A stretch of 11,846 nucleotides of DNA from an uncultured Clostridium sp. (lineage in GTDB: Bacteria; Bacillota; Clostridia; Oscillospirales; Acutalibacteraceae), in contig CATZNW010000034.1 in assembly GCA_958422185.1 (NCBI GenBank), positions 1 through 11,846 on the forward strand. Reading direction: 5' to 3'. The number at the start of each line of letters is the position of its first letter. Position 1 is the stretch's first letter. Shown here piece after piece: positions 1 through 6,464 of this stretch. Both the position numbers and the translations under genes were made by a program. The notes below the pieces were generated by a model. It was not told the DNA's origin. It did no database searches and saw nothing but the letters and a program-made list of their open reading frames with translations.

Positions 1-54
1 AGCGCCACCTTGCCAAGGTGGAGGTAGCGAGTTCGAGTCTCGTAATCCGCTCCA
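1..54 (+). tRNA. tRNA-Gly (anticodon GCC), 5' end cut off by the window
   Basis: The window opens inside this tRNA. The anticodon stem is CCACC/GGTGG (5-9 with 17-21) around the loop TTGCCAA, which puts the anticodon GCC at 12-14. The T arm is GCGAG/CTCGT around TTCGAGT (27-43). The 3' acceptor strand AATCCGC (44-50), discriminator T51 and encoded CCA (52-54) follow. The 5' acceptor strand and most of the D arm lie upstream of base 1. It decodes GGC/GGU glycine codons and is probably the penultimate gene of a tRNA cluster. Confidence 0.93.
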
Positions 55-56
55 TC

Positions 57-78
57 GGGCACTAAGAGATTAGTGCCC
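57..78 (+). other. Perfect 9-bp hairpin between tRNA-Gly and tRNA-Cys
   Basis: GGGCACTAA (57-65) pairs perfectly with TTAGTGCCC (70-78) around the tetraloop GAGA. The following bases are AATTATATATTA, with no run of T, so it is a poor intrinsic terminator. It starts 2 nt after the CCA of tRNA-Gly and ends 12 nt before tRNA-Cys. It is more likely a processing or spacer hairpin in a joint tRNA precursor, or a weak attenuator. The structure is seen directly; the role is inferred. Confidence 0.6.
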
Positions 79-90
79 AATTATATATTA

Positions 91-165
91 GGCACCATAG
101 CCAAGTGGTAAGGCAGAGCTCTGCAAAAGCTTTATGCCCCAGTTCAAATCTGGGTGGTGCCTCCA
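91..165 (+). tRNA. tRNA-Cys (anticodon GCA)
   Basis: Complete 75-nt tRNA. The acceptor stem is GGCACCA/TGGTGCC (91-97 with 155-161), followed by discriminator T162 and encoded CCA (163-165). The anticodon loop CTGCAAA (121-127) puts GCA at 123-125. The T arm is formed by CCCCA/TGGG-type pairing around TTCAAAT. It decodes UGC/UGU cysteine codons. It is cotranscribed with tRNA-Gly or follows it closely, and ends at a terminator that starts 4 nt downstream. Confidence 0.96.
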
Positions 166-168
166 TAC

Positions 169-200
169 GGGACTCATTTTACGAAATGGGTCCCTTTTTT
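169..200 (+). terminator. Intrinsic terminator of the tRNA cluster
   Basis: GGGACTCATTT (169-179) pairs with AAATGGGTCCC (184-194) around TACG, an 11-bp stem with one U-G wobble. Six T residues follow (195-200). It closes the tRNA-Gly/tRNA-Cys transcript. Confidence 0.9.
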
Positions 201-283
201 AAAGTAATATAGAAGTTTTATTAAAAAACTCGTAATATTTTACAGTTTATTCATATTTTTAATAACCAATTTTAATTTTTTTG

Positions 284-312
284 TTGAAATTTGATTTTAA
301 TAATGTTATACT
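284..312 (+). promoter_or_regulatory. SigA-type promoter of the Lys/Ala-rich membrane protein gene
   Basis: TTGAAA (284-289), a 17-bp spacer and TATACT (307-312). The TGT before the -10 box makes it an extended -10. The predicted start near 319 leaves a leader of about 24 nt containing the AAGGAGGG ribosome binding site (328-335). Confidence 0.8.
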
Positions 313-342
313 ACCTTTAGACTTTGTAAGGAGGGTACTGCC

Positions 343-1176
343 TTGAGTAAAGAATCAAAGCTTGAAAAGAAAGAGGCAAAGGCTGCTAAAAAGGCTGCCA
401 AGGCTGAAAAAGTTGCTCAGAAAGCCGCTGCTAAGGCTGACAAAAAGCATGAAAAAGAATATAATAAATTTGTGAAAGACGCAAATAAAAAGAATAACAA
501 AGGCGCGGATAAGCCCGGATTTACTCCTATTGTTATTCCGCCGATTGACGAATACCAGTCTAAGCGTGAGATTAAGCTTGAAAAAGCAACTGACAAGGCA
601 TATGCTTCATATGTAAATAAGATCGAAAAGAAAAATGCAAAAATGGAAGCCAAATGCGCTAAGAAAGGTCAGCCTTTTGTTCCTATGGCGATCCCGAGCA
701 GAGACGAATTCGTTCTGCAGGATAATAAATCCAGAAAAGTTTTCGGAATGATAGTTTTGATACTTCTTCTCTGGCTTGTTATTTATTTCATTGTTATGTG
801 GCTGCTTTACACGCCGCTGGATCTTCCTACCAGCGAAGATGAAACCACAGCTGCTTCTGAAAGAGTATACGATTACGAAGCTTATTCCAACACGCACGAG
901 ATCACTACCACTCCTGATTATTCAGTTGCTGATGCAACCGATTTCTTAAGACAGGTTATTCACGACAATTACAAGGTTATCGGATATTCTTCTGACGTAA
1001 GCAATACTACTATTTCGTACACCGGAAGAAGAGCAGTTGTAAATAACGCAAATTGTTACATATTTACATGCAGCGGCAAGACATTTGCCGTTCCGATCAA
1101 GCTTTCCGGCTGCTATGTATATAATAACGGCGAATACGAACCGCTCACATTCAATAACACAAATTATCTGTGGTAA
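343..1176 (+). CDS. Lys/Ala-rich single-pass membrane protein, unknown function, with internal repeat
   Basis: I do not recognise this 277-residue protein. The start is TTG, supported by AAGGAGGG seven bases upstream and by the promoter placement. Residues 1-39 are almost only Lys, Ala and Glu and should form a long charged helix or coiled coil. Residues 40-71 and 87-123 are an imperfect repeat: a helix beginning Y-x-x-[FY]-V and ending KKN, then a Pro-rich segment ending in IP-x-x-DE-[YF]. A hydrophobic segment at about 134-156 is the single membrane helix. The positive N-terminal side predicts a cytoplasmic N-terminus and an extracytoplasmic C-terminus. The acidic/Thr-rich linker (161-191) leads to a C-terminal domain (about 195-277) that looks beta-rich and contains Cys238, Cys243 and Cys257. 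There is no signal-peptidase or sortase motif. It is monocistronic, with its own promoter and terminator. Confidence 0.85.
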   Translation: MSKESKLEKKEAKAAKKAAKAEKVAQKAAAKADKKHEKEYNKFVKDANKKNNKGADKPGFTPIVIPPIDEYQSKREIKLEKATDKAYASYVNKIEKKNAKMEAKCAKKGQPFVPMAIPSRDEFVLQDNKSRKVFGMIVLILLLWLVIYFIVMWLLYTPLDLPTSEDETTAASERVYDYEAYSNTHEITTTPDYSVADATDFLRQVIHDNYKVIGYSSDVSNTTISYTGRRAVVNNANCYIFTCSGKTFAVPIKLSGCYVYNNGEYEPLTFNNTNYLW

Positions 1177-1184
1177 TAATTATT

Positions 1185-1211
1185 AAAAAAGCCCGGAAAA
1201 CCGGGCTTTTT
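1185..1211. terminator. Bidirectional terminator after the membrane protein gene
   Basis: GCCCGG (1191-1196) pairs with CCGGGC (1201-1206) around AAAA. It is flanked by six A residues (1185-1190) and five T residues (1207-1211), so it can act in both directions. It lies 8 nt after the stop codon of the plus-strand gene. Confidence 0.9.
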
Positions 1212-1228
1212 CCATTTAGAACATACAT

Positions 1229-1259
1229 AAAAAAAGGACTGCGACCGCAGTCCTTTTTT
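1229..1259. terminator. Bidirectional terminator, mainly for the UPF0210 operon
   Basis: GGACTGC (1236-1242) pairs with GCAGTCC (1247-1253) around GACC, with A7 on one side and T6 on the other. Read on the minus strand it lies 10 nt after the UPF0210 stop codon and ends in U7. With the neighbouring hairpin it insulates two convergent genes. Confidence 0.9.
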
Positions 1260-1269
1260 ACATTACGAA

Positions 1270-2625
1270 TCAGTTTTTAAGACTATGAAGCGGCGCCGGT
1301 ATCTTTCCGCCGCGGTTGATAAACTTGGCGGGTGATTTAGCGTTCACTTTCATAACGGGTCCCGAACCCAGCAGACCGCCGAATTCCAGTTCCTCGCCAA
1401 TATTTCTTCCTATGGAAGGGATCACTCTGACAGCCGTGGTTTTTCCGTTTACCATGCCGATTGCAGCTTCGTCTGCAATAATTCCGCTGATTTGCTCCGG
1501 TGTGGTATCTCCCGGAATAACAATCATATCAAGTCCTACTGAGCAAACTGCCGTCATAGCCTCCAGCTTTTCGATAGACAGCGCTCCGGATCGTGCAGCC
1601 TCTATCATACCTCTGTCCTCAGAAACGGGAATAAAGGCGCCTGAGAGCCCTCCTACACTTGAGGACGCCATTACACCGCCTTTTTTTACCGCATCATTCA
1701 GCATTGCAAGGCAAGCGGTTGTGCCGGGTGCACCGCACTGTTCAAGTCCGATCTCCTCAAGAATGTGTGCAACCGAATCTCCTACCGCAGGTGTGGGGGC
1801 AAGTGAGAGGTCAACGATACCAAAGGGAACGCCAAGCCTTTTTGAAGCTTCTGTTCCTACTAACTGTCCCATTCTTGTAACTTTGAAGGCAGTTTTCTTG
1901 ATCAGTTCGGCAATTTCATTTATGCTGTAGTCAGGATGTTTTGATACGGCCGCTCTTACTACACCCGGGCCGGACACACCCACGTTTATCACGCAGTCAG
2001 GTTCGGAAATTCCGTGAAACGCACCCGCCATAAACGGATTATCTTCCGGTGCGTTGCAAAAGACCACAAGCTTGCCGGGCCCTATGCAGTTATCATCTTT
2101 GGTCAGCTCGGCTGCCTCCTTGACCTTCCTGCCCATAATTTTTACCGCGTCCATGTTGATTCCGGCCTTTGTGCTTCCGATGTTTACTGATGAGCATATG
2201 TGTTCCGTTTGAGCGAGAGCCTGGGGGATCGAGTTGATCAGCTCAAGGTCGCCGGCAGAAAATCCCTTTTGTACAAGCGCTGAATATCCGCCAATGAAAT
2301 TCACCCCTATCGCTCTTGCGGCCTTTTCAAGCGCAAGCGCGTATTTGATGGGATCTCCTCCGCTTATTCCGGCCATAATTGCAATGGGCGTAACGGATAC
2401 TCTTTTATTAATAATGGGTATACCGTAATGCTTTTCGATATCTTCTCCGGTCGAAACAAGCTTTTCGGCTTTTTTACATATTTTATCATAAATTTTTCCG
2501 CATGATTTATCGATATCCGTATCGGCGCAGTCGATGAGTGAAATGCCCATTGTTATCGTGCGGATATCCAGGCATTCATCCTGGATCATATGTATTGTTT
2601 CAAGTATATCAGATGTATTGATCAT
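1270..2625 (-). CDS. UPF0210 (DUF711, PFL-like) family protein
   Basis: This 451-residue protein has the full length of the UPF0210/DUF711 family, whose members adopt a pyruvate-formate-lyase-like barrel but have no assigned reaction. Recognisable family segments are IRTITMGISL (21-30), VSVTPIAIMAG (77-87), GSTKAGINMDAVKIMG (150-165), CNAPEDNPFMAGAFHG (190-205), VINVGVSGPGVV (212-223), VDLSLAPTPAVGDSVA (271-286) and the Gly-rich FGGLLGSGPVM (415-425). I see no glycyl-radical motif near the C-terminus. The ATG at 2625 is preceded by GGAG (2640-2637), which overlaps the stop codon of the upstream ACT-domain gene only 14 nt away, so the two are probably translationally coupled. The UPF0237-UPF0210 order is conserved in Firmicutes (for example SP0238-SP0239 of Streptococcus pneumoniae). 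Function is unknown; the family call is firm. Confidence 0.93.
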   Translation of the reverse strand: MINTSDILETIHMIQDECLDIRTITMGISLIDCADTDIDKSCGKIYDKICKKAEKLVSTGEDIEKHYGIPIINKRVSVTPIAIMAGISGGDPIKYALALEKAARAIGVNFIGGYSALVQKGFSAGDLELINSIPQALAQTEHICSSVNIGSTKAGINMDAVKIMGRKVKEAAELTKDDNCIGPGKLVVFCNAPEDNPFMAGAFHGISEPDCVINVGVSGPGVVRAAVSKHPDYSINEIAELIKKTAFKVTRMGQLVGTEASKRLGVPFGIVDLSLAPTPAVGDSVAHILEEIGLEQCGAPGTTACLAMLNDAVKKGGVMASSSVGGLSGAFIPVSEDRGMIEAARSGALSIEKLEAMTAVCSVGLDMIVIPGDTTPEQISGIIADEAAIGMVNGKTTAVRVIPSIGRNIGEELEFGGLLGSGPVMKVNAKSPAKFINRGGKIPAPLHSLKN

Positions 2626-2639
2626 AACAGATTATGCTC

Positions 2640-2909
2640 CTATATTCTGTGCATCGAATTAAAAATGTCCTCGTTCATAACATGAATGGAAAGGCCGTTG
2701 CTTTTTCCGTAATCAGAAAGTTCGTCTGAAAAATCAGAAAACGGAATATTGCAAACGCTTACGTCTGCCATCATGATCATACAGAACATATCATCAAGAA
2801 TGGACTGTGTTACTTCCGTAATATTTACCTTATGACCGGCACATATGGAAGAAACTCCTGCAAGAATTCCAACCATGTCTTTGCCGACAACAGTGATTAC
2901 CGCTTTCAT
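2640..2909 (-). CDS. UPF0237 family ACT-domain protein
   Basis: This 89-residue protein is essentially one ACT domain, a small ligand-binding fold that usually senses amino acids. The N-terminal beta strand MKAVITVVGKD is followed by the Gly-rich turn D-x-V-G-I-L-A-G-V-S (11-20). Then come a helix and NITEVTQSILDDMFCMIMMADV (29-50), typical of UPF0237 and of the GcvR-like ACT group. The start at 2909 is supported by AGGAGG (2924-2919) with 9-nt spacing. It is the first gene of the minus-strand operon, driven by the promoter at 2940-2968. From the pairing I infer that it is a small-molecule sensor or partner for the UPF0210 protein; the ligand is not known. Confidence 0.92.
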   Translation of the reverse strand: MKAVITVVGKDMVGILAGVSSICAGHKVNITEVTQSILDDMFCMIMMADVSVCNIPFSDFSDELSDYGKSNGLSIHVMNEDIFNSMHRI

Positions 2910-2939
2910 AATACTTTACCTCCTATGATTATTAAAAAG

Positions 2940-2968
2940 ATTATAACAAAGTGCAAAATTTTTTGCAA
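2940..2968 (-). promoter_or_regulatory. Promoter of the UPF0237-UPF0210 operon
   Basis: On the minus strand, TTGCAA (2968-2963), a 17-bp spacer and a perfect TATAAT (2945-2940). Transcription should start near 2933, just upstream of the AGGAGG ribosome binding site. Confidence 0.82.
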
Positions 2969-3005
2969 TAAAAAGAATAATAATATTTTATTTTGGCCCA
3001 TAATG

Positions 3006-3014
3006 TGTTAAAAT
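3006..3014 (+). promoter_or_regulatory. Possible extended -10 promoter of the PHP phosphatase operon
   Basis: TGTTAAAAT (3006-3014) fits an extended -10 element 26 nt before the ATG. I find no good -35 hexamer at the expected distance, so the promoter would depend on the TGn motif or on an activator. Confidence 0.4.
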
Positions 3015-3039
3015 AGTTTGACCAAGAAAGGAAGCCGCT

Positions 3040-3849
3040 ATGAAATACACAAATTTTTATGATATGCACACTCATTCAGAACACTCCTTTGACGGGCATC
3101 ATTCCTGTACGCTCATGTGTGAGAGTGCTGTTGAGAGAGGCCTGAAAGGAATTGCCTTAACCGACCACTGCGAGATGGATTCCAAAGACTGTGATTTTGA
3201 TAAACTTTGCGGCAATCAGTTCTTTGACACATCAAAATGCGCATATGTCTTTAAAGATTCGATCAAGGTTTTCAAAGGCATTGAGATGGGGCAGGCGATA
3301 TATAACTTGCCTCTTGCCGAAAATATCTTGAACAAATATAAATATGATTTTGTACTCGGCTCGGTTCATAATCTGGAGAACATGGAAGATTTCTTTTTTC
3401 TTGATTACAAGGATTATGACGTTTACGTTCTTTTGCAAAAATATTTTGAGAATATTTATAAACTATGCGAATGGAACGGATTCGATTCTTTGGCGCATCT
3501 GACTTATCCGCTAAGATATATTACCGGAAAGTATGGGATAGATGTTGACCTTTCAAAATTCAAAGAGGTAATTGACGAGATCTTGTGTCTGGTTATAAAA
3601 AATGAAAAGGCGCTTGAGATCAATACTTCCGGCTATTTCAATGAAATGCAGGATATTCTGCCATGTGCGGATATAGTAAAGCGTTTTAAAGAACTCGGAG
3701 GAAAATATATAACGATAGGTTCTGATTCGCATTTTTATGATAAGATCGGTATGGGAATAGAGCAGGGAATGGACGCTGCCAAAAAATGCGGCTTTACTCA
3801 TATAACGATATTCATAAACAGAGAACCAAAACTAATTGAAATCAAATAA
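3040..3849 (+). CDS. PHP-domain histidinol-phosphatase (HisJ) family protein
   Basis: This 269-residue protein is a PHP-superfamily metal-dependent phosphoesterase of the HisJ type. The metal-binding signature is complete: DMHTHSEHS (8-16, His10 and His12), LTDHCE (40-45, His43), GIEMG (80-84, Glu82), GSVHNLE (107-113, His110), LAHLTYPLRY (151-160, His153) and IGSDSHF (226-232, Asp229 and His231). Length matches HisJ (about 270). In histidine synthesis this enzyme removes phosphate from L-histidinol phosphate, but no other his gene is in the window, so the true substrate is uncertain. ATG at 3040 is preceded by AAAGGAAG (3027-3034). It is the first gene of the operon, with 14 nt to the Lrp-type regulator gene. 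The protein is cytoplasmic and rich in cysteine. Confidence 0.88.
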   Translation: MKYTNFYDMHTHSEHSFDGHHSCTLMCESAVERGLKGIALTDHCEMDSKDCDFDKLCGNQFFDTSKCAYVFKDSIKVFKGIEMGQAIYNLPLAENILNKYKYDFVLGSVHNLENMEDFFFLDYKDYDVYVLLQKYFENIYKLCEWNGFDSLAHLTYPLRYITGKYGIDVDLSKFKEVIDEILCLVIKNEKALEINTSGYFNEMQDILPCADIVKRFKELGGKYITIGSDSHFYDKIGMGIEQGMDAAKKCGFTHITIFINREPKLIEIK

Positions 3850-3863
3850 TAACGGAGACTGCT

Positions 3864-4355
3864 ATGACTGATATAACTGAAAAACTGCTAAAAATCTTAG
3901 AAGAGAACGCAAGGCTGTCAAACAAAGATATCGCCATAATGCTTGGCGTAAGTGAAAAAGAGATTTCTGATGAGATCAGACTGCTGGAAGACAGCGGCGT
4001 AATTAAAGGATACAAGGCTTTTATCGACAGGGAAAAAACGGATCAACAAACTGTTACGGCACTGATAGAACTTAAGATACAGCCGAAATACGGACATGGT
4101 TTTGACGATGTAGCCGAGAGAATATCCAGGCTTGAGGAAGTGGAATCTATTTATCTCATGAGCGGCGCGTTTGATCTGACCGTGCTTGTTACGGATAAAT
4201 CATTTCATGAAGTCGCAATGTTTGTTGCGCAAAGATTATCGCCGCTCGAAGGCGTTGTTTCTACCGCAACGCATTTCATATTAAAGAAGTACAAGGAAAA
4301 CGGCGTGTTTTTGACCGATGAGCCTCGCGATGACAGGGGGAATATTTCCCTGTGA
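3864..4355 (+). CDS. Lrp/AsnC-family transcriptional regulator (AlaR-like)
   Basis: This 163-residue protein has the standard Lrp/AsnC layout. A winged helix-turn-helix occupies residues 3-50 (LSNKDIAIMLGVSEKEISDE carries the recognition helix, and GVIKGYKAFID is the wing and linker). An effector-binding RAM domain occupies about 64-143, with the characteristic LMSGAFDLTVLVTD turn (98-111). Such proteins bind DNA as multimers and respond to amino acids. The ATG at 3864 has GGAG (3854-3857) six bases upstream. Its last four bases overlap the start of the aminotransferase gene as GTGA. The regulator/aminotransferase pair resembles alaR-alaT (yugG-yugH) of Bacillus subtilis, so I infer control of the adjacent transaminase in response to alanine or a related amino acid. 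The assignment to AlaR is by context and memory of the family, not by alignment. Confidence 0.9.
   Translation: MTDITEKLLKILEENARLSNKDIAIMLGVSEKEISDEIRLLEDSGVIKGYKAFIDREKTDQQTVTALIELKIQPKYGHGFDDVAERISRLEEVESIYLMSGAFDLTVLVTDKSFHEVAMFVAQRLSPLEGVVSTATHFILKKYKENGVFLTDEPRDDRGNISL
4334..4352 (+). promoter_or_regulatory. Hairpin covering the ribosome binding site and start of the aminotransferase gene
   Basis: CAGGGGG (4334-4340) can pair with TTCCCTG (4346-4352) around AATAT (five Watson-Crick and two G-U pairs). The stem includes the only Shine-Dalgarno-like sequence (AGGGGG, 4335-4340) and the first base of the GTG start codon. A ribosome finishing the upstream gene would open it, which fits translational coupling. 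The pairing is visible; the coupling is inferred. Confidence 0.5.
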
Positions 4356-5524
4356 TAAATTACGACAAAATGCTGAACGACAGCATAAAAAGAATAAAGC
4401 CCAGCGGCATACGAAAATTCTTTTCGATTGCAGAAGAAATGGATAACGTTATCTCTCTTGGTGTTGGAGAACCGGACTTTCTTACGCCATGGCACATCAG
4501 AAATTCCGCTATTGACTATCTGGATAAAGGCTCAACGCGCTATACAGCAAATGCCGGCCTGATTGCTCTGAGAGAAGAAATCGCGGGCTTCTACGAAAGA
4601 AAGTATAGTATCTCTTATGATCCGAAGACTGAAGTGCTTGTAACGGTTGGCGGTTCCGAAGGCATTGATATGACTATCAGGACCCTGATAAACCCCGGCG
4701 ACGAGGTCTTGCTGGTTGAACCGTCATTTGTTTGCTACCGTCCCATTGCGGAAACGTGCGGCGCTAAGGTTATCAGTCTTACTACAAAAGCAGAGGACAG
4801 TTTTAAGTTAACGCCTGAAGAGATTGAAAACGCGGTAACCTCGAAAACAAAAATGCTTATCCTGCCTTATCCGAATAATCCTACCGGAGCCGTCATGCGC
4901 AAAGAAGACCTTGAAAGAATTGCTAAGGTAATTATTAAACATGATCTTTTTGTACTTTCTGACGAGATCTACAGCGAACTTACTTACGGAAAAGAGTCAC
5001 ATTGTTCGATAGCATCTGTAGAGGGCATGAAAGAGCGAACCATCGTTATCAACGGCTTTTCAAAAACATATTCCATGACCGGCTGGCGGCTCGGGTACGC
5101 GCTTGGACCTGCGCCGGTTATTGAACAGATGACAAAACTTCATCAGTTCGCCATAATGAGTGCTCCTACAAATTCACAGTATGCAGCGATCGACGCTCTA
5201 AAAAACGGCGATACAGATATAGAAAAAATGAAAACGGATTATGATATGCGCCGCCGGTATACAGTAAATACCTTTAATGAAATGGGACTAGAGTGTTTTG
5301 AGCCTGAGGGTGCATTTTATGTTTTTCCTTCTATACAAACTACCGGACTATCCAGTGACCAGTTCTGTGAAAAGTTAATTCTTTCAAAGAGGGTTGCAGT
5401 TGTGCCCGGAAACGCTTTCGGTGATTGTGGAGAGGGATATGTTCGGGTTTCATACTGCTATTCAATTGATAATATAAAAAAGGCCGCCGAAAAAATTAAG
5501 GAATTTATTGACGAAATTAAATAA
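4352..5524 (+). CDS. PLP-dependent class I/II aminotransferase (AspC/AlaT-like)
   Basis: This 390-residue protein is a fold-type I aminotransferase of the AspC/AlaT subgroup. Landmarks are SLGVGEPDFLTP (35-46), YTANAGLIALREEIA (64-78), YPNNPTGAV (173-181, cofactor-binding Asn), SDEIYSEL (203-210, Asp204 to the pyridine nitrogen), NGFSKTYSMTGWRLGY (234-249, Lys238 forming the Schiff base and Arg246 near the phosphate) and YVRVSY (363-368, Arg365 binding the substrate carboxylate). It moves an amino group between an amino acid and a 2-oxo acid in the cytoplasm. The adjacent Lrp gene suggests alanine:2-oxoglutarate exchange, but aspartate or aromatic substrates cannot be excluded. I kept the GTG start at 4352, which overlaps the upstream stop. 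An ATG six codons further in (4370) is the alternative and lacks a better ribosome binding site. Confidence 0.92.
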   Translation: MINYDKMLNDSIKRIKPSGIRKFFSIAEEMDNVISLGVGEPDFLTPWHIRNSAIDYLDKGSTRYTANAGLIALREEIAGFYERKYSISYDPKTEVLVTVGGSEGIDMTIRTLINPGDEVLLVEPSFVCYRPIAETCGAKVISLTTKAEDSFKLTPEEIENAVTSKTKMLILPYPNNPTGAVMRKEDLERIAKVIIKHDLFVLSDEIYSELTYGKESHCSIASVEGMKERTIVINGFSKTYSMTGWRLGYALGPAPVIEQMTKLHQFAIMSAPTNSQYAAIDALKNGDTDIEKMKTDYDMRRRYTVNTFNEMGLECFEPEGAFYVFPSIQTTGLSSDQFCEKLILSKRVAVVPGNAFGDCGEGYVRVSYCYSIDNIKKAAEKIKEFIDEIK

Positions 5525-5536
5525 TAGGGTTCAGAT

Positions 5537-6418
5537 ATGGAAGTTAAAGTAAACGCATATGCAAAAATAAATCTAATGCTTGATATTATCGCTAAAAGAA
5601 CGGACGGTTATCACGATCTCTTTATGATTATGCAAAGCGTAAGCACACATGATACGGTAACAGTCACGGAAAACGGTTCCAAAAAGATCTCCATCACCTG
5701 CCGTACCGAGGGAATCCCGCTCGACGAAAAGAATATTTGCTGGAAAGCTGCAGATGCATTTTTCAGATACACCAAAAAGAGAAACAAAGGAATCCATATC
5801 GATATAAAAAAACGCATCCCTCATGCTGCTGGATTAGCTGGAGGCAGCGCGGACGGCGCAGCTGTTATAATAGCTCTTAACAAGATATTCCATACCGGAT
5901 TGAGAGATGAGGAACTCTGCAAAATCGGCGCTGAAATCGGGGCTGACCTGCCTTTCTGCCTTACAGGAGGAACGCTTCTTGCCCAGGGGATCGGCGATAA
6001 GCTGAGTAAAATAAAGCCGCTGAAAAAGTGTTATATTGTACTTGCCAAGCCTGATTTTGATGTAAATACGGGATATGCATACAAACAGTTTGATCATTTC
6101 GGAAAAATCAGAACGCCGGATAAATTCGGTATGCTGTGCGCAATGCAGTCCCGAAGCTTAACAGCTATCTGTTCTAAAATGGAAAATGTTTTTGAACAGT
6201 TCATAGAAGTTCCAAAAAGAATAGATATAAAAGAGATTCTGAAGAAAAACGGAGCACTTGGCGTATGTATGAGCGGAAGCGGACCTACTGTTTTTGGTAT
6301 TTTTGATAACCGGGAGAATGCACAGGACGCAGCAGATGAACTCCGCGGCATCGCTAAAGATATAGATATCTGTACTCCTGTACGCCGCGGCTGCAGGATC
6401 ACTAAAATAACTGAATAA
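5537..6418 (+). CDS. ispE: 4-diphosphocytidyl-2-C-methyl-D-erythritol kinase
   Basis: This 293-residue GHMP kinase phosphorylates the 2-hydroxyl of CDP-methylerythritol, the fourth step of the non-mevalonate (MEP) isoprenoid pathway. Visible motifs are NAYAKINL (6-13, with catalytic-type Lys10), KRTDGYHDL (20-28, family signature for substrate binding), the ATP-binding loop PHAAGLAGGSADGAA (95-109), GADLPFCL (135-142, with catalytic-type Asp137) and SGSGPTVFG (246-254). The ATP loop reads GLAGGSADG rather than the more common GLGGGSSDA, still within family variation. The length is usual for IspE. ATG at 5537 follows the aminotransferase by 12 nt, with only a weak AGGG (5526-5529) before it, consistent with coupling. 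It is the last gene of the operon and is followed by a terminator. Confidence 0.96.
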   Translation: MEVKVNAYAKINLMLDIIAKRTDGYHDLFMIMQSVSTHDTVTVTENGSKKISITCRTEGIPLDEKNICWKAADAFFRYTKKRNKGIHIDIKKRIPHAAGLAGGSADGAAVIIALNKIFHTGLRDEELCKIGAEIGADLPFCLTGGTLLAQGIGDKLSKIKPLKKCYIVLAKPDFDVNTGYAYKQFDHFGKIRTPDKFGMLCAMQSRSLTAICSKMENVFEQFIEVPKRIDIKEILKKNGALGVCMSGSGPTVFGIFDNRENAQDAADELRGIAKDIDICTPVRRGCRITKITE

Positions 6419-6442
6419 AAAATTTTTAACCTGCCCATACTC
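6412..6442 (+). promoter_or_regulatory. Candidate forespore (SigG/SigF-class) promoter of spoIIR
   Basis: TGAATA (6412-6417), an 18-bp spacer and CATACTC (6436-6442) match the published SigG consensus TGAATA-N17/18-CATACTA in 12 of 13 positions. The -35 overlaps the ispE stop codon and the -10 lies in the loop of the ispE terminator. Start near 6449 would place the AAAGGCAGG ribosome binding site right at the 5' end of the message. spoIIR of Bacillus is read by SigF, whose -10 usually begins GG; that is absent here, so the exact sigma factor is uncertain. Confidence 0.55.
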
Positions 6443-6464
6443 ATTTTGAAAGGCAGGTTTTTTT
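6428..6464 (+). terminator. Terminator of the ispE operon, overlapping the spoIIR leader
   Basis: AACCTGCC (6428-6435) pairs perfectly with GGCAGGTT (6452-6459) around a 16-nt loop, followed by T to 6464. The T run ends directly at the spoIIR ATG, and the 3' arm contains the spoIIR ribosome binding site. Read-through transcripts from ispE would therefore hide that site in the stem. Confidence 0.8.

Noticed and set aside
1185..1259. Two adjacent A/T-flanked hairpins, considered as a repeat or CRISPR-like unit
   Set aside because: The stems differ (GCCCGG and GGACTGC), and each is a plain bidirectional terminator between two convergent genes.
1316..1930. 204-residue plus-strand frame opposite UPF0210
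   Set aside because: It is antisense to a well-conserved full-length gene, has no ribosome binding site, and its Pro/Ser/Thr-rich content is a shadow of the minus-strand codons.
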